A model generated the notes under the pieces. That model ran no database searches. It was not told the origin of the DNA and saw nothing but the letters and a program-made list of their open reading frames with translations. The position numbers and the translations under genes were made by a program. A stretch of DNA of 49,734 bases from a virus: IMG/VR virus record IMGVR_UViG_3300020472_000041, positions 1 to 49,734 of that record; one strand, 5' to 3'. Shown piece after piece: positions 6,190-14,821 of the stretch. Within the stretch, counting starts at the first letter, position 1. Each line of letters starts with the position of its first letter.

Positions 6190-6465
6190 ATGCCGAAATA
6201 TATTGTCACTGGAGGCGAGAGTGGAACTTCAGGAATTAATTACAACGGCGAACGATATGAAGCTGGTGAAGTTGTAGAAATTGCAAAACCAAAAGGTTTA
6301 TGGCTTATTACTGAAGGCTATTTAGCTTTAGAATCTGAAGTAGTTAAAGAACGTGCAAGAAATGATAAGGGACATTACATCCCTGATGATCCTTCTACAC
6401 CTGATATTAATGAAGCATTCGTTCAAGAAGAAGAACCACCTAAGAAAACAGGAGGTAAGAAATAA
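6190..6465 (+). CDS. Small structural-region protein of unknown function
   Basis: A 91-residue protein beginning MPKYIVTGGESGTSGINYNGERYEAGEVVEI. A GTG one codon upstream is in frame, but the ATG has better spacing to AGAAGGGTGA. The N-terminal half looks like a small beta domain, and the C-terminus is an acidic then lysine-rich tail (FVQEEEPPKKTGGKK). It is the first gene of the tail operon and its stop overlaps the tube protein ATG (TAATG), so it may be a minor neck or tail component. Function unknown. Confidence 0.6.
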   Translation: MPKYIVTGGESGTSGINYNGERYEAGEVVEIAKPKGLWLITEGYLALESEVVKERARNDKGHYIPDDPSTPDINEAFVQEEEPPKKTGGKK

Positions 6466-7226
6466 TGCCAACATTCGTTCACGGTAAAGGCACTAAGGTA
6501 TATGTTGACGAATTTGATTTAACAAGCTATTTCAATTCAGCGGATCTAACAATGGCAAATGACACAGCAGAAACAACCGCTTTTGGAGATACAAGCAAAG
6601 CCTACATTAAAGGGCTAGCTGATGGAACTATAGCGCTTTCTGGTATGTGGTCTGCTGATACAGATGGATCTGATGAAGAACTACATGCACTTCTTGGCAA
6701 TACCACAACTCCATTAATAACAGTTGCGGAAGCCGCTGGGACTATAGGCAATGGTTCAATTATTGCTCAAGCTCATGAAGTCAATTATTCGATTTCTAAT
6801 CCTGTTTCAGATATTTCAACTATAAGCGCTGATTTTCAAGCTTCTAATGATGGTACAACTAATCAATCTTATGGAATAAGAGGAGCAGTTCAATTAACTG
6901 CTGGAGCAAGCATAGCTTTTGGCTCTCTTGGAAACCTTACAGGACATGATGGAGCCGCCGCTTCAACAGGTGGCGGTATGGCAATACTTCACGTTCCCAC
7001 TAACAGTATTGGTGGCGGCGTTACTACTATCAAAGTTCAACATGACTCAGCTTCCAACTTCGCTTCGGCGGCTGATCTTATAACATTCTCAACTGTTGCG
7101 GCTTCAACCGCCACAAGTGAGTTAGTAGCAGTATCAGGAACAATCAACAGATACGTTCGTGTAACTGCTTCAACTGCCGGATCTTCCGGCGCAATCACCT
7201 TTATGGTGTCATTAGCAAGGTTCTAG
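6465..7226 (+). CDS. Major tail (tube) protein, long paralogue
   Basis: A 253-residue protein starting MPTFVHGKGTKVYVDEFDLTSYFNSA, with DTAETTAFGDTSKAYIKGLADGTIALSGMW, a pattern common in siphovirus tube proteins. The first ~135 residues form the tube domain. The C-terminal ~115 residues (from about GAVQLTAGASIAFGSLGN) form an extra Ala/Ser/Thr-rich beta domain that may decorate the tube surface. The next gene repeats the same N-terminal motif without the extra domain. The two are probably co-assembled or used in different proportions. Confidence 0.75.
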   Translation: MPTFVHGKGTKVYVDEFDLTSYFNSADLTMANDTAETTAFGDTSKAYIKGLADGTIALSGMWSADTDGSDEELHALLGNTTTPLITVAEAAGTIGNGSIIAQAHEVNYSISNPVSDISTISADFQASNDGTTNQSYGIRGAVQLTAGASIAFGSLGNLTGHDGAAASTGGGMAILHVPTNSIGGGVTTIKVQHDSASNFASAADLITFSTVAASTATSELVAVSGTINRYVRVTASTAGSSGAITFMVSLARF

Positions 7227-7238
7227 GAGGACTAACTT

Positions 7239-7649
7239 ATGCCAACATTTGTTCATGGTAAGTCAACTGACTTTGAGCTTGATGATACGAGTGGAACATC
7301 ACGTTCACTTGCTAACACGCTCACTTCAGTAGATTTCCCAGAAACTATAGATACAGCCGAAACAACTGCTTTCGGTTCCACATCAAAAAGTTACATCGTG
7401 GGTCTTAAAGACGCTACTATTTCTGTAAGCGGTCTTTGGGATTCAACAATAGATGGATACATAATGGGCGGTACTGAACCAACTACTCGTTCATTCATAT
7501 TCGGACCCGCTGGCTCAACTGGCGGTAACGTAAAATATTCTGGTGAGTGCATACTCACTAACTACTCTGTTTCAAATCCTGTCGGAGATGTTGTTACTTA
7601 CAGCGTTGATCTTCAATGCACAGGTGGAGTAACAAGAGGAACTTACTAA
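7239..7649 (+). CDS. Major tail (tube) protein, short paralogue
   Basis: A 136-residue protein with a strong RBS (AGGAGGACTAACTT) and the start MPTFVHGKSTDFELDD. It shares MPTFVHGK, DTAETTAFG-TSKSYIVGLKDATISVSGLWD and SNPVGDVVTYSVDLQC with the gene just upstream, so the two are tandem duplicates. It lacks the extra C-terminal domain. The strong RBS suggests that this is the more abundant tube subunit. It is followed by the tail chaperone genes, as is standard. Confidence 0.75.
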   Translation: MPTFVHGKSTDFELDDTSGTSRSLANTLTSVDFPETIDTAETTAFGSTSKSYIVGLKDATISVSGLWDSTIDGYIMGGTEPTTRSFIFGPAGSTGGNVKYSGECILTNYSVSNPVGDVVTYSVDLQCTGGVTRGTY

Positions 7650-7678
7650 ACCCAACAACTAAATAAGGAGTGACCATT

Positions 7679-8110
7679 GTGTCCAAGTTAAGTGAGAAAA
7701 TAAAAGCCGCTGATGATACCAGCGCTGAAGCATATGACATACCTGAATGGGGTGTAATTCTCTCTATTCGTTCAATGACTGCTAGATCAAGAGCCACTTT
7801 CGTGGCGGACATGGCTACAGAAGATGGCGATATGGGTGGAATTAATAGCTCTGAAAAGATTGAAGCTTTGTGGTGGAATGTTATTTCACAAACGTGTTTC
7901 GATCCTGAAACAGGCGATCCTGCTTTTGAAGCTGGTGATGAATTATGGCTATTTAATAAAAATGCTCGCATTGTTAACGATTTAGCTAATCGTTGCATGG
8001 AAGCTTCAGGATTAACTGAGGAAGCGAGCACTAATGCGGGAAAAGATTTCTCGGCTTTGCAGATAGCCGAGGAAGAAGAAGCCCTGAACGAAGATTCTAC
8101 TTCAGATTAG
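7679..8110 (+). CDS. Tail assembly chaperone, short form (G-type)
   Basis: A 143-residue acidic protein. I chose GTG at 7679, eight bases after AGGAG, rather than the GTG at 7670 that overlaps the RBS itself. It lies between tube and tape measure genes, the invariable position of the tail chaperone pair. Its sequence (WGVILSIRSMTARSRATFVADMA ... DPAFEAGDELWLFNKNARIVNDLANRCMEASGL) has the usual helical make-up. About 66 bases before its stop is a slippery GGGAAAA, giving the longer GT product. The chaperone binds the tape measure during tail assembly and is absent from the finished virion. Confidence 0.8.
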   Translation: MSKLSEKIKAADDTSAEAYDIPEWGVILSIRSMTARSRATFVADMATEDGDMGGINSSEKIEALWWNVISQTCFDPETGDPAFEAGDELWLFNKNARIVNDLANRCMEASGLTEEASTNAGKDFSALQIAEEEEALNEDSTSD

Positions 8111-8259
8111 CGAGAGAACTCTGTATGACCGTAGGTGAACTCCTAGACCGAATGAGTAGCGCAGAGTTAACAGAATGGCTTGCTTTCTATAATCTGGAAG
8201 CTGAAGAAAGAACACATGCTTCTAAAGTAGCTAGTTCTCGTTCAAGGATGAAAAGGTAG
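7679..8259 (+). CDS. Tail assembly chaperone, -1 frameshift product (GT-type)
   Basis: The heptamer GGGAAAA occupies 8038-8044 and is read G-GGA-AAA in the frame of the upstream gene, which is exactly the -1 slip geometry. After slipping, the new frame is open to TAG at 8257-8259. It reads RFLGFADSRGRRSPERR, FYFRLARELCMTVGELL, then DRMSSAELTEWLAFYNLEAE. FRLARELCMTVGELLDRMSSxELxEW is the classic T-domain signature of siphovirus tail chaperones. An independent start at ATG 8125 would cut this motif, so frameshifting is the better explanation. The tape measure gene begins four bases later. Confidence 0.85.
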
Positions 8260-8262
8260 ATT

Positions 8263-11200
8263 ATGGCAACCGTTGGCATAGTTAGAGCGATTATTACTGC
8301 TGATATAGCAGGACTTAAAAAAGGTTTAAATCAAGCTCAAGGCAGTTTAGATCAATTCAGTTCTAAAGCTAAAGCCGCTGGTAAAGCTATGACCATGAAA
8401 GTTACAGCGCCTCTTGTAGGTGCTGGAGTTGCCGCCGCTAAAATGGCTGGCGATTTTGAATTTTCAATGACTCAAATTGAAAGTTTGGTAGGGCGATCTG
8501 CTGAGGAAGTTGCACAACTTAAAACAAATGTTCTTGGGTTAGCTGGGGAGACAGGTCGTGCGCCTAAAGAATTAGCTGACGCTATGTTCTTTATAACATC
8601 TGCTGGTTTGGATGCGGAAGCGGCTACAGCGGCATTAGAGATGTCTGCTAAAGCGGCGGCTGTAGGTATGGGTGAAACCGTAGTTGTAGCTGATGCTGTG
8701 ACTAACGCTATGAACTCTTATGGCATGTCCGCAGATCAAGCGGCTTTTGCTACTGATGTTTTAGCTAAAACAGTTGAACAAGGTAAAGCTTCCGCTGAGG
8801 ACTTGGCTCCTCAAATTGGTCGTCTTACTCCTATGGCGGCTGAATTAGGCATTGGTTTCGATCAGGTGGGTGGAGCTTTAGCTTTCCTTACTAGGCGTTC
8901 AGGTGACGCTTCACAATCCACTACCGGCTTAATGGGAGCTATGAAAGCGCTTCTTAAACCTTCTTCGGGTGCTAAAGATCTAATGGATGATATTGGTTTC
9001 AGTTTGGAAGATTTCCGTTCTGTAGCTGAACGTGATTTCTTATCTGCAATGAAACAAATGCGTGACGCTTTGGAAGCTAACGGTCACGAAATGAGTGCTG
9101 TTATTGAAGATGTGACTGGTATGAACGCCGCTGTCATGATGACAGGTGACAATATGGATGAAGCTAGACAAGTCATGGATGAGATGACTAATTCATTAGG
9201 TAAAACTGATGAGGCTTTTGCTATTGTTTCCAAGACTGCTAATTTCCAAATGTCTACTGCTATGGCAGATCTTAAAGCCGCTTTCATAACAATAGGTGAA
9301 AAGCTTTTGCCAGTAGTTATTCCTTTGGTGCAAAAATTAGCTGATTTTATTTCACATCTTGTAGAAGCTTTCGACAATCTTAGTCCCACTATGCAAAAAG
9401 TTGTGGGAATTATTACTGCTATGGCGGCAGCAGCGGGTCCTTTACTTTTGGTTATGGGTTCTTTAGCTGGTGCTGTAGCTAAATTAGGTATAGCGGCTGG
9501 TGCAAGTGGAGCCGCTAAAGGCGCTGGTGCATTAGCTGGTTCTTTAGGAACTGGCAGTCGTGGTTTGGGTTCTATTATTCCTAAATTGATAAGCCCTGTA
9601 GGTTTGTTAACAACAGCGGTTGGTGTCGGTTTGTTTATGGCATGGAAAAGTTCCGCTGAGGAAGCTCGCAAAGCTAGGGAACGTCAAGAAGAATTAACAG
9701 AGGCTTTTGCCGCTGAAGGTGATGAAGCTACTTTGCTTGTCAGCAGGGTGGATGCTCTTATTGAAAGACATAAAGCTTTATCTTCTTCCACTCAAGAAGC
9801 AACAGCAGACATCGAAAACTTTACTGGCAAGTCAACAATGCTTGGTTACGCATTAGAGAGAGAAGTAGCTGGAGCGTTTGATGATCTTGCTTTAAGTTCA
9901 GATGAGTTAAGTGAAGCTGTTTCAGGTGGAACTGACGAATTTCAAAGGCTTGAAAAAATGACCAAGCTTACTCTTAATACAGATCGTGACTTAATTCTCG
10001 CTTTGCGAGATACTGATGATGAAATTAATCATGTGACAAGTGCTTTAGCTGACCAGTTTGCCGCTGGAAAAATCAACCGTGACGAACTTGAAAAAATGTT
10101 AGATGTTCTTGATGAAACTGCTGACGCTTATGACGATCATCGAGAAACGTTAAACGAAGATGCTAAAGCAGTTCTTGAAAACACTGAAAAGCAAAAAGAA
10201 TTTGCTGAAGTGTTAGGTGTAAATGTTGTAGAAAATATTGTTAAAGCCGCTAAAGAATCAGGTGAATGGGCTGACCGTTTAGATTATTTAGAAGGTCGAA
10301 TAGAAAGATCTGTTGAAGCAGGCGAGCGTTTTGAGCATGTGCTGAATATGTCCGCAGATGCGCAACGTGATGTTTGGCGTCAGGGTCAAACATGGGCTGA
10401 TGTGTTAGATCCTCTTATTACGGATGTGGAAAGTCTCGCTGATGCTGTAGAAGAAACTGTTGAGGAAATAAGAGATTTGAATGGGGTAAGCACTGACCTT
10501 ACCGACATTTTAGAAAATGAAGGTTACGGAGTTCAGGGAGTTGATTCAGGGCTTAAATCTTTATTAGATAAATATAAAGCGGCGGCGACTTTAGGTGGAA
10601 GTTTAAGAGCAGGCGTTTTTGCTAACACTGAAGAATATAAAGACTTTCAGCGAGCTATCAAAGCTGCAGAAGAAGCTGAAGATGAACTTATTGAAACTGA
10701 AACAACTCTTACAGAAACAACTAGAAAATCTACTGTAAAAACAATGGAAGCTTTTGATGCTGTTGTTCAACTTGAAAGAGCACAAGAGCGTTTAGGAGAT
10801 ATAGAACAAAAACGAATAGATTTAAGTGGAGATATTGAAACTGCTCAATCTCGTTTAATTGAATTAGCACAAGAACAAAACGACTGGCAACAAGTCATTG
10901 CCGATAATGATGATGTAGCTATCATAAAAGGCGAAAAGCTTTTAGACATTAATAAAGAAATTATTAAATTAGCTGAAGATCTTGCTGAAGATCAAATCGC
11001 TTTAGAAGACACAACACTTAATTTGACAATAGCTCAAAGAAACTTAGAGGAAGCAGAAGTTGATTTAAAGAACGCTACAGGCAATGTAGATGAAGCTATG
11101 GCTTTATTAAATGACAACATGCCTACATATGAAACAGGTTTTTTAAATATGGCTGATATAGCTGACAGTGTTTCTATGGCAATTCAAGGGATTGCTGATT

Positions 11201-11649
11201 CAGTTGATGGTGCTAATAGCGCTATGAATGGATTAAACACTAATTCTTTAAACACATTGCGTGCATCTGAGCGTGGAGGCAGGTTAAAAGATTTAACTTT
11301 AACGGATGCTACTGGCGCTCCTACTATGGACTGGTTCCAGAATCCTGAAACAATAATACATTTCCAAAAGATGGAAATGATGGATGTATTCCGTCATCTA
11401 CAAAAAAATCAACATGTAGAGGGTCTTGGTCTCGTCTCCCAAATGGTAGCAGGTAGTGGACAATTTAAAGATGTAGGACCTGTAAGCAAAGGTGATGTTA
11501 GAGAACTTGTTATGAATATTGTTGTTGAAGGTTCTGTAATTTCAGAAACAGATTTGTTTAATACAGCTATCAACCATATTCAAAACGCGACAGCTTCTTC
11601 GGGCGACCAATTTGCGAATATTGGCGCCACACAGGACTTCACCCCATAG
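8263..11649 (+). CDS. Tail tape measure protein
   Basis: An 1128-residue protein, the longest complete frame in the window, lying directly after the chaperones. Residues ~60-350 match the TP901-type tape measure core (FEFSMTQIESLVGRSAEEVAQL, AVTNAMNSYGMSADQAAFATDVLAKTVEQGKAS, IGRLTPMAAELGIGF). Residues ~375-470 hold hydrophobic, Ala/Gly-rich segments likely to become membrane-inserting at ejection. Residues ~830-960 are predicted coiled coil (QLERAQERLGDIEQKR). At about 0.15 nm per residue the tail would be near 170 nm, a general rule and not a measurement. No lytic domain is evident inside it. Confidence 0.92.
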   Translation: MATVGIVRAIITADIAGLKKGLNQAQGSLDQFSSKAKAAGKAMTMKVTAPLVGAGVAAAKMAGDFEFSMTQIESLVGRSAEEVAQLKTNVLGLAGETGRAPKELADAMFFITSAGLDAEAATAALEMSAKAAAVGMGETVVVADAVTNAMNSYGMSADQAAFATDVLAKTVEQGKASAEDLAPQIGRLTPMAAELGIGFDQVGGALAFLTRRSGDASQSTTGLMGAMKALLKPSSGAKDLMDDIGFSLEDFRSVAERDFLSAMKQMRDALEANGHEMSAVIEDVTGMNAAVMMTGDNMDEARQVMDEMTNSLGKTDEAFAIVSKTANFQMSTAMADLKAAFITIGEKLLPVVIPLVQKLADFISHLVEAFDNLSPTMQKVVGIITAMAAAAGPLLLVMGSLAGAVAKLGIAAGASGAAKGAGALAGSLGTGSRGLGSIIPKLISPVGLLTTAVGVGLFMAWKSSAEEARKARERQEELTEAFAAEGDEATLLVSRVDALIERHKALSSSTQEATADIENFTGKSTMLGYALEREVAGAFDDLALSSDELSEAVSGGTDEFQRLEKMTKLTLNTDRDLILALRDTDDEINHVTSALADQFAAGKINRDELEKMLDVLDETADAYDDHRETLNEDAKAVLENTEKQKEFAEVLGVNVVENIVKAAKESGEWADRLDYLEGRIERSVEAGERFEHVLNMSADAQRDVWRQGQTWADVLDPLITDVESLADAVEETVEEIRDLNGVSTDLTDILENEGYGVQGVDSGLKSLLDKYKAAATLGGSLRAGVFANTEEYKDFQRAIKAAEEAEDELIETETTLTETTRKSTVKTMEAFDAVVQLERAQERLGDIEQKRIDLSGDIETAQSRLIELAQEQNDWQQVIADNDDVAIIKGEKLLDINKEIIKLAEDLAEDQIALEDTTLNLTIAQRNLEEAEVDLKNATGNVDEAMALLNDNMPTYETGFLNMADIADSVSMAIQGIADSVDGANSAMNGLNTNSLNTLRASERGGRLKDLTLTDATGAPTMDWFQNPETIIHFQKMEMMDVFRHLQKNQHVEGLGLVSQMVAGSGQFKDVGPVSKGDVRELVMNIVVEGSVISETDLFNTAINHIQNATASSGDQFANIGATQDFTP

Positions 11650-11655
11650 GGAATT

Positions 11656-12897
11656 ATGCCAGCCGCCGCTACATTAACTGCAACCATAAGGTTTCAAACA
11701 AGTCCCTCATTCGGACCTAATCTAATTTTAGGTGATGCAAGCTCTCCTTTGGGAACAGGTGTTTTATCTGATGCGACTTCAACTCCTGTAGATATTACAA
11801 ACATGTTAAACACAGTAGCTATTAGGCGTGGGCGTAACCGTGTGCTTGACCGTTTTGAAGCTGGCACTTGCACGATTGAATTAACAGACACAACAGGAAT
11901 CTTTGACCCTGATAATGGAACTTACGCTAATGAAATTCTTCCTATGCGGCAGTTGCAAATACAAGCTACTTATGGGGCAACTGTTTACACTTTGTATTCA
12001 GGATTTATTGATGAGTGGGATTACACATACAGACCCGGAGAAACAGCGGCTTTTATGACAGTTCGTGCAGTTGATTCTTTCCGTTTGCTTAATCTTTCAA
12101 ATATTGGAACTGTTACAGATTCAGGTGCAGGTCAAAGTACTTCTACAAGGTTGGGAAAAATTCTTGACATGATTACTTGGCCTTCTAGTTTAAGAGATTT
12201 TTCTACAGGAGCCGCTCAAACAACTGTTCAAGCAGATACAGGTGGAACAAGAGATGTGCTATCTGCCTGTCAGCAAGTTTCTCAAACAGAGCTTGGCGCT
12301 TTTTATTGTGAAACTAATGGTGTATTAAAGTTTTTAGATCGAAGTGCCATTATTGCTAAACATGCTGAAACACCTATTGAATTTGATGATACTGGGGCAA
12401 ATATTCAATATCAGGCAGTTGATTTCGATATAGATGACACTGTTCTTGCTAATGATGTGACTGTTACTCGTAACAGCGGAACTGCTCAAAATGTTACTGA
12501 TACTACTTCTATTACCAACTTTTTTGAAAGAGATTACAACAGAACTGGTTTGATAATGCAAACTGATGCTGATGCGTTAAATCAAGCTAATTCCATTTTA
12601 GGTTCTCGTAAAGATCCTAAATTAAGAGTAGGCAGTATTGCACTTGATGCTTACGCGAATGTGTCTAACAGAGTAACAGCCGCTTTGAATACGAAAATTT
12701 TTGACCCTATTAAAGTTACTAGAACTCAACCGGGTGGTGGCACGGTTTCTCGTACTCTTTCTGTTCAGGGGATTGAACATAATATTACGCCTAGTAATTG
12801 GGTGACAACATTTCAGACAGCCGAAAAGATATTGGATGGCTTCGTGCTTGATAGCTCTACGAGTGGTATCTTGGGTACGAACGCTTTGAGTTATTAA
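11656..12897 (+). CDS. Minor tail / distal tail baseplate protein
   Basis: A 413-residue protein immediately downstream of the tape measure, where distal tail or baseplate hub proteins lie. An N-terminal beta region (VAIRRGRNRVLDRFEAGTCTIELTDTTGIFDPDNG, MRQLQIQATYG, YSGFIDEWDYTY) resembles tail proteins that sit on the last tube ring. A helical central insert and a C-terminal barrel-like part follow (DPIKVTRTQPGGG ... VQGIEHNITPSNWVTTFQTAE). It is a structural prediction from order and fold pattern; it might combine Dit and tail-associated functions, because no separate hub gene is seen. Confidence 0.7.
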   Translation: MPAAATLTATIRFQTSPSFGPNLILGDASSPLGTGVLSDATSTPVDITNMLNTVAIRRGRNRVLDRFEAGTCTIELTDTTGIFDPDNGTYANEILPMRQLQIQATYGATVYTLYSGFIDEWDYTYRPGETAAFMTVRAVDSFRLLNLSNIGTVTDSGAGQSTSTRLGKILDMITWPSSLRDFSTGAAQTTVQADTGGTRDVLSACQQVSQTELGAFYCETNGVLKFLDRSAIIAKHAETPIEFDDTGANIQYQAVDFDIDDTVLANDVTVTRNSGTAQNVTDTTSITNFFERDYNRTGLIMQTDADALNQANSILGSRKDPKLRVGSIALDAYANVSNRVTAALNTKIFDPIKVTRTQPGGGTVSRTLSVQGIEHNITPSNWVTTFQTAEKILDGFVLDSSTSGILGTNALSY

Positions 12898-12908
12898 GGA
12901 GCAAAGAA

Positions 12909-13739
12909 ATGGCAACACCTAGCGGTTATAAGGTATTTAATACTGGAGATGTATTAACTGCCGCTGATTTGATGGGTTACGCAATCGATCAGGTTATTGG
13001 CGTTTACACATCTACCACTAACAGAGATGCAGAGTTAACCAGTCCCGCTGAAGGACAGTTTGCTTTCACAACTGACAGCGACACTCTCTATTACTATGAC
13101 GGTTCAAGCTGGACGGCTACATCACTTGCGGCTGATATAACGAATGTGACGGCAGGAACAGCGCTTTCGGGTGGAGGTAGTTCAGGTTCGGTTACGTTAA
13201 ATGTTGATGTTAATGGTGCAGGTTCGGTTACAGGAACAACATCTGACTATGTTTTAATTGAAGATGTTACAGACAGTTCAACCAAGAAATGTTTAATATC
13301 AGATTTTGTAGCCACAGGCGATATTACCGGAGTGACGGCAGGAACAGCGCTTTCGGGTGGTGGAAGCTCCGGATCAGTTACTTTGGATGTTGATGTCAAC
13401 GGTGCTGGTTCAGTTACCGCAGTTGCCACAGACTACGTGCTGATAGAAGATGCTACTGATAACTCAACGAAAAAAGCTTTAATATCTGACATCACAGCAT
13501 TAGCAGGTGATATAACCGGAGTTAGCGCAGGAACCGCAATTTCAGGTGGTGGAACTTCCGGAGCAGTTACAATAAATGTTGATGTTAATGCGGCTTCAAC
13601 TGCAACCGCTGTGACAGCGGATTACATGCTTATTGAAGATGTTACAGATAACACAACTAAGAAAGCCCTGATTTCTGATGTCGTTTCAGGCGGTGTCAGC
13701 ACAGGTAAAGCTATTGCCATGTCAATGGTATTTGGATAG
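12909..13739 (+). CDS. Tail fibre protein built of three repeats
   Basis: A 276-residue protein with RBS AAGGAG. Residues ~1-75 contain a fibre-type N-terminal section with TNRDAELTSPAEGQFAFTTDSDTLYYYDGSSW, common at the tail-attachment end of phage fibres. Three repeats of about 62 residues follow, each with DIT-V-AGTA-SGG, a VD-N segment, DY-LIED-TD and TKKALISD. A short C-terminus (STGKAIAMSMVFG) could be the trimerisation or attachment end. The repeats probably form a trimeric beta shaft. No host-binding domain is evident, so the binding proteins may be encoded just downstream. Confidence 0.75.
   Translation: MATPSGYKVFNTGDVLTAADLMGYAIDQVIGVYTSTTNRDAELTSPAEGQFAFTTDSDTLYYYDGSSWTATSLAADITNVTAGTALSGGGSSGSVTLNVDVNGAGSVTGTTSDYVLIEDVTDSSTKKCLISDFVATGDITGVTAGTALSGGGSSGSVTLDVDVNGAGSVTAVATDYVLIEDATDNSTKKALISDITALAGDITGVSAGTAISGGGTSGAVTINVDVNAASTATAVTADYMLIEDVTDNTTKKALISDVVSGGVSTGKAIAMSMVFG
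13131..13689 (+). repeat. Three tandem in-frame repeats in the fibre gene
   Basis: Units start near 13131, 13318 and 13504, each about 186 bases. The first two share long near-identical stretches (for example GGAACAGCGCTTTCGGGTGG); the third is more diverged (ATTTCAGGTGGTGG). The order of divergence suggests a recent duplication of units 1 and 2. Copy number could vary between related phages and change shaft length. Confidence 0.8.
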
Positions 13740-13748
13740 GAGAAAAAC

Positions 13749-14123
13749 ATGACAGCGCCCAACATTGTCAATGTAGCAACCATAAATGGCAAAACGGCTT
13801 TAACTGCTTTGTCATCTGCTGCTGCGGCAAGTGTTCTTGCGAATGCGGGTTCATCAAACAAGGTTCTGAAATTAGCTGGCGTTCTCGCTACTAACACTTC
13901 AGGTTCTTCAGCGGTGACAGCTTCGTTTGACCTTTATATAACTAGATCAAGTGTGGATTATTACTTAGCTAAAGAAGTACCGATCCCCGCTCTTTCTGTT
14001 TATGAAGCTTTTCTGAAAGACGGCACACCAGTCTATTTAGAAGAAGGAGACACTCTTTACGCTAAATCGGATAACGCTTCCGGTTACATTCACGTAATGG
14101 TTGCTTACGAAGATATTTCATAA
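13749..14123 (+). CDS. Small tail-associated protein
   Basis: A 124-residue beta-rich protein with RBS AGGAG. It reads MTAPNIVNVATINGKTALTAL, then NAGSSNKVLKLAGVLATNTSGSSAVTASFDLYITRSSVDYYLAKEVPIP and VYLEEGDTLYAKSDNASGYIHVMVAYEDIS. This is typical of small beta-sandwich proteins attached to fibres of marine phages, where the last strand is often HVMVAYEDIS-like. It lies between the fibre and the array of six related proteins. The role is inferred as tail accessory only. Confidence 0.6.
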   Translation: MTAPNIVNVATINGKTALTALSSAAAASVLANAGSSNKVLKLAGVLATNTSGSSAVTASFDLYITRSSVDYYLAKEVPIPALSVYEAFLKDGTPVYLEEGDTLYAKSDNASGYIHVMVAYEDIS

Positions 14124-14125
14124 CA

Positions 14126-14821
14126 ATGCCAGATGTTCCACCGAATAAGTTTCCTGTAGCTATACAGGGTGGCAAAATTTCACCTAGTGACAACTGGGTG
14201 ACCCAGAAAAGTGACACCCAGTTTATTGACGAACCCATTGTTCTAATAGACACGGTTACTGTTACTGGTAGCGCCGCTTCAGACATCACTTTTGCTTCAG
14301 AATATGCTGGTCGAAAAGATTGGCGCAGATACTCAATGCTCAGATGGGTTTGGTATGCGGACATGGATAACCCATACGGGACAGGTATTGACTACACATA
14401 CATTGTGGCACAGTTGGGACCTGTACCGTCTGCTACTCCGTATTCAAATTACTATTACACGACAATGTATGGGCGCAATCCGAATAGTGGAAGTGAATTA
14501 TGGTATGGAAGTACAAGTGGTGATGGTATCAGATGTGGTATTTTAGGTAGAGATACTTCTTTTCGAGGAAATTGTGTAGTAATGGATTACAACAATGGGC
14601 AACTGTTGAACAAAGTAGGGTCTTTAGTGTCTTTAGCTGGTGGTAAAGAAAGTGGGGGCGTAGCGACTGGCGGCATGGCAGCTACGACAGGTGAACCTGT
14701 GATGCTAGCAAAATTTTTAGCCCATTATCAGACAGGTGCAGGTAACACTTTCGGGGTGGGTACTACAGTTAGTTTGTACGGTTTTTATAATAACGATGGT
14801 GGAACAGGAGATTGGGAATAA
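14126..14821 (+). CDS. Tail array protein 1 (receptor-binding candidate)
   Basis: A 231-residue member of six consecutive tail genes that share a plan: an N-terminal phrase on VTGSAASDITF or SAT, then a segment on an RRY, YK or KHL element, a central aromatic and Gly/Ser/Asn-rich part, and a final strand ending xLYGx (here VSLYGFYNN). The N-terminus (FPVAIQGGKISPSDNWVT) and FASEYAGRKDWRRYSMLRWVW most resemble member 4. It overlaps the next ATG by one base. I infer a beta-sandwich tail-tip or fibre-head role from location. Confidence 0.6.
   Translation: MPDVPPNKFPVAIQGGKISPSDNWVTQKSDTQFIDEPIVLIDTVTVTGSAASDITFASEYAGRKDWRRYSMLRWVWYADMDNPYGTGIDYTYIVAQLGPVPSATPYSNYYYTTMYGRNPNSGSELWYGSTSGDGIRCGILGRDTSFRGNCVVMDYNNGQLLNKVGSLVSLAGGKESGGVATGGMAATTGEPVMLAKFLAHYQTGAGNTFGVGTTVSLYGFYNNDGGTGDWE

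Noticed and set aside
3688-6190. CRISPR array from repeated leader cassettes
   Set aside because: The repeats are promoter/leader copies scattered across the genome and not evenly spaced direct repeats with spacers.
9084-9671. 195-codon reverse-strand frame inside the tape measure gene
   Set aside because: Shadow of an Ala/Gly-rich gene; no start signal, and a tape measure gene covers the region on the other strand.
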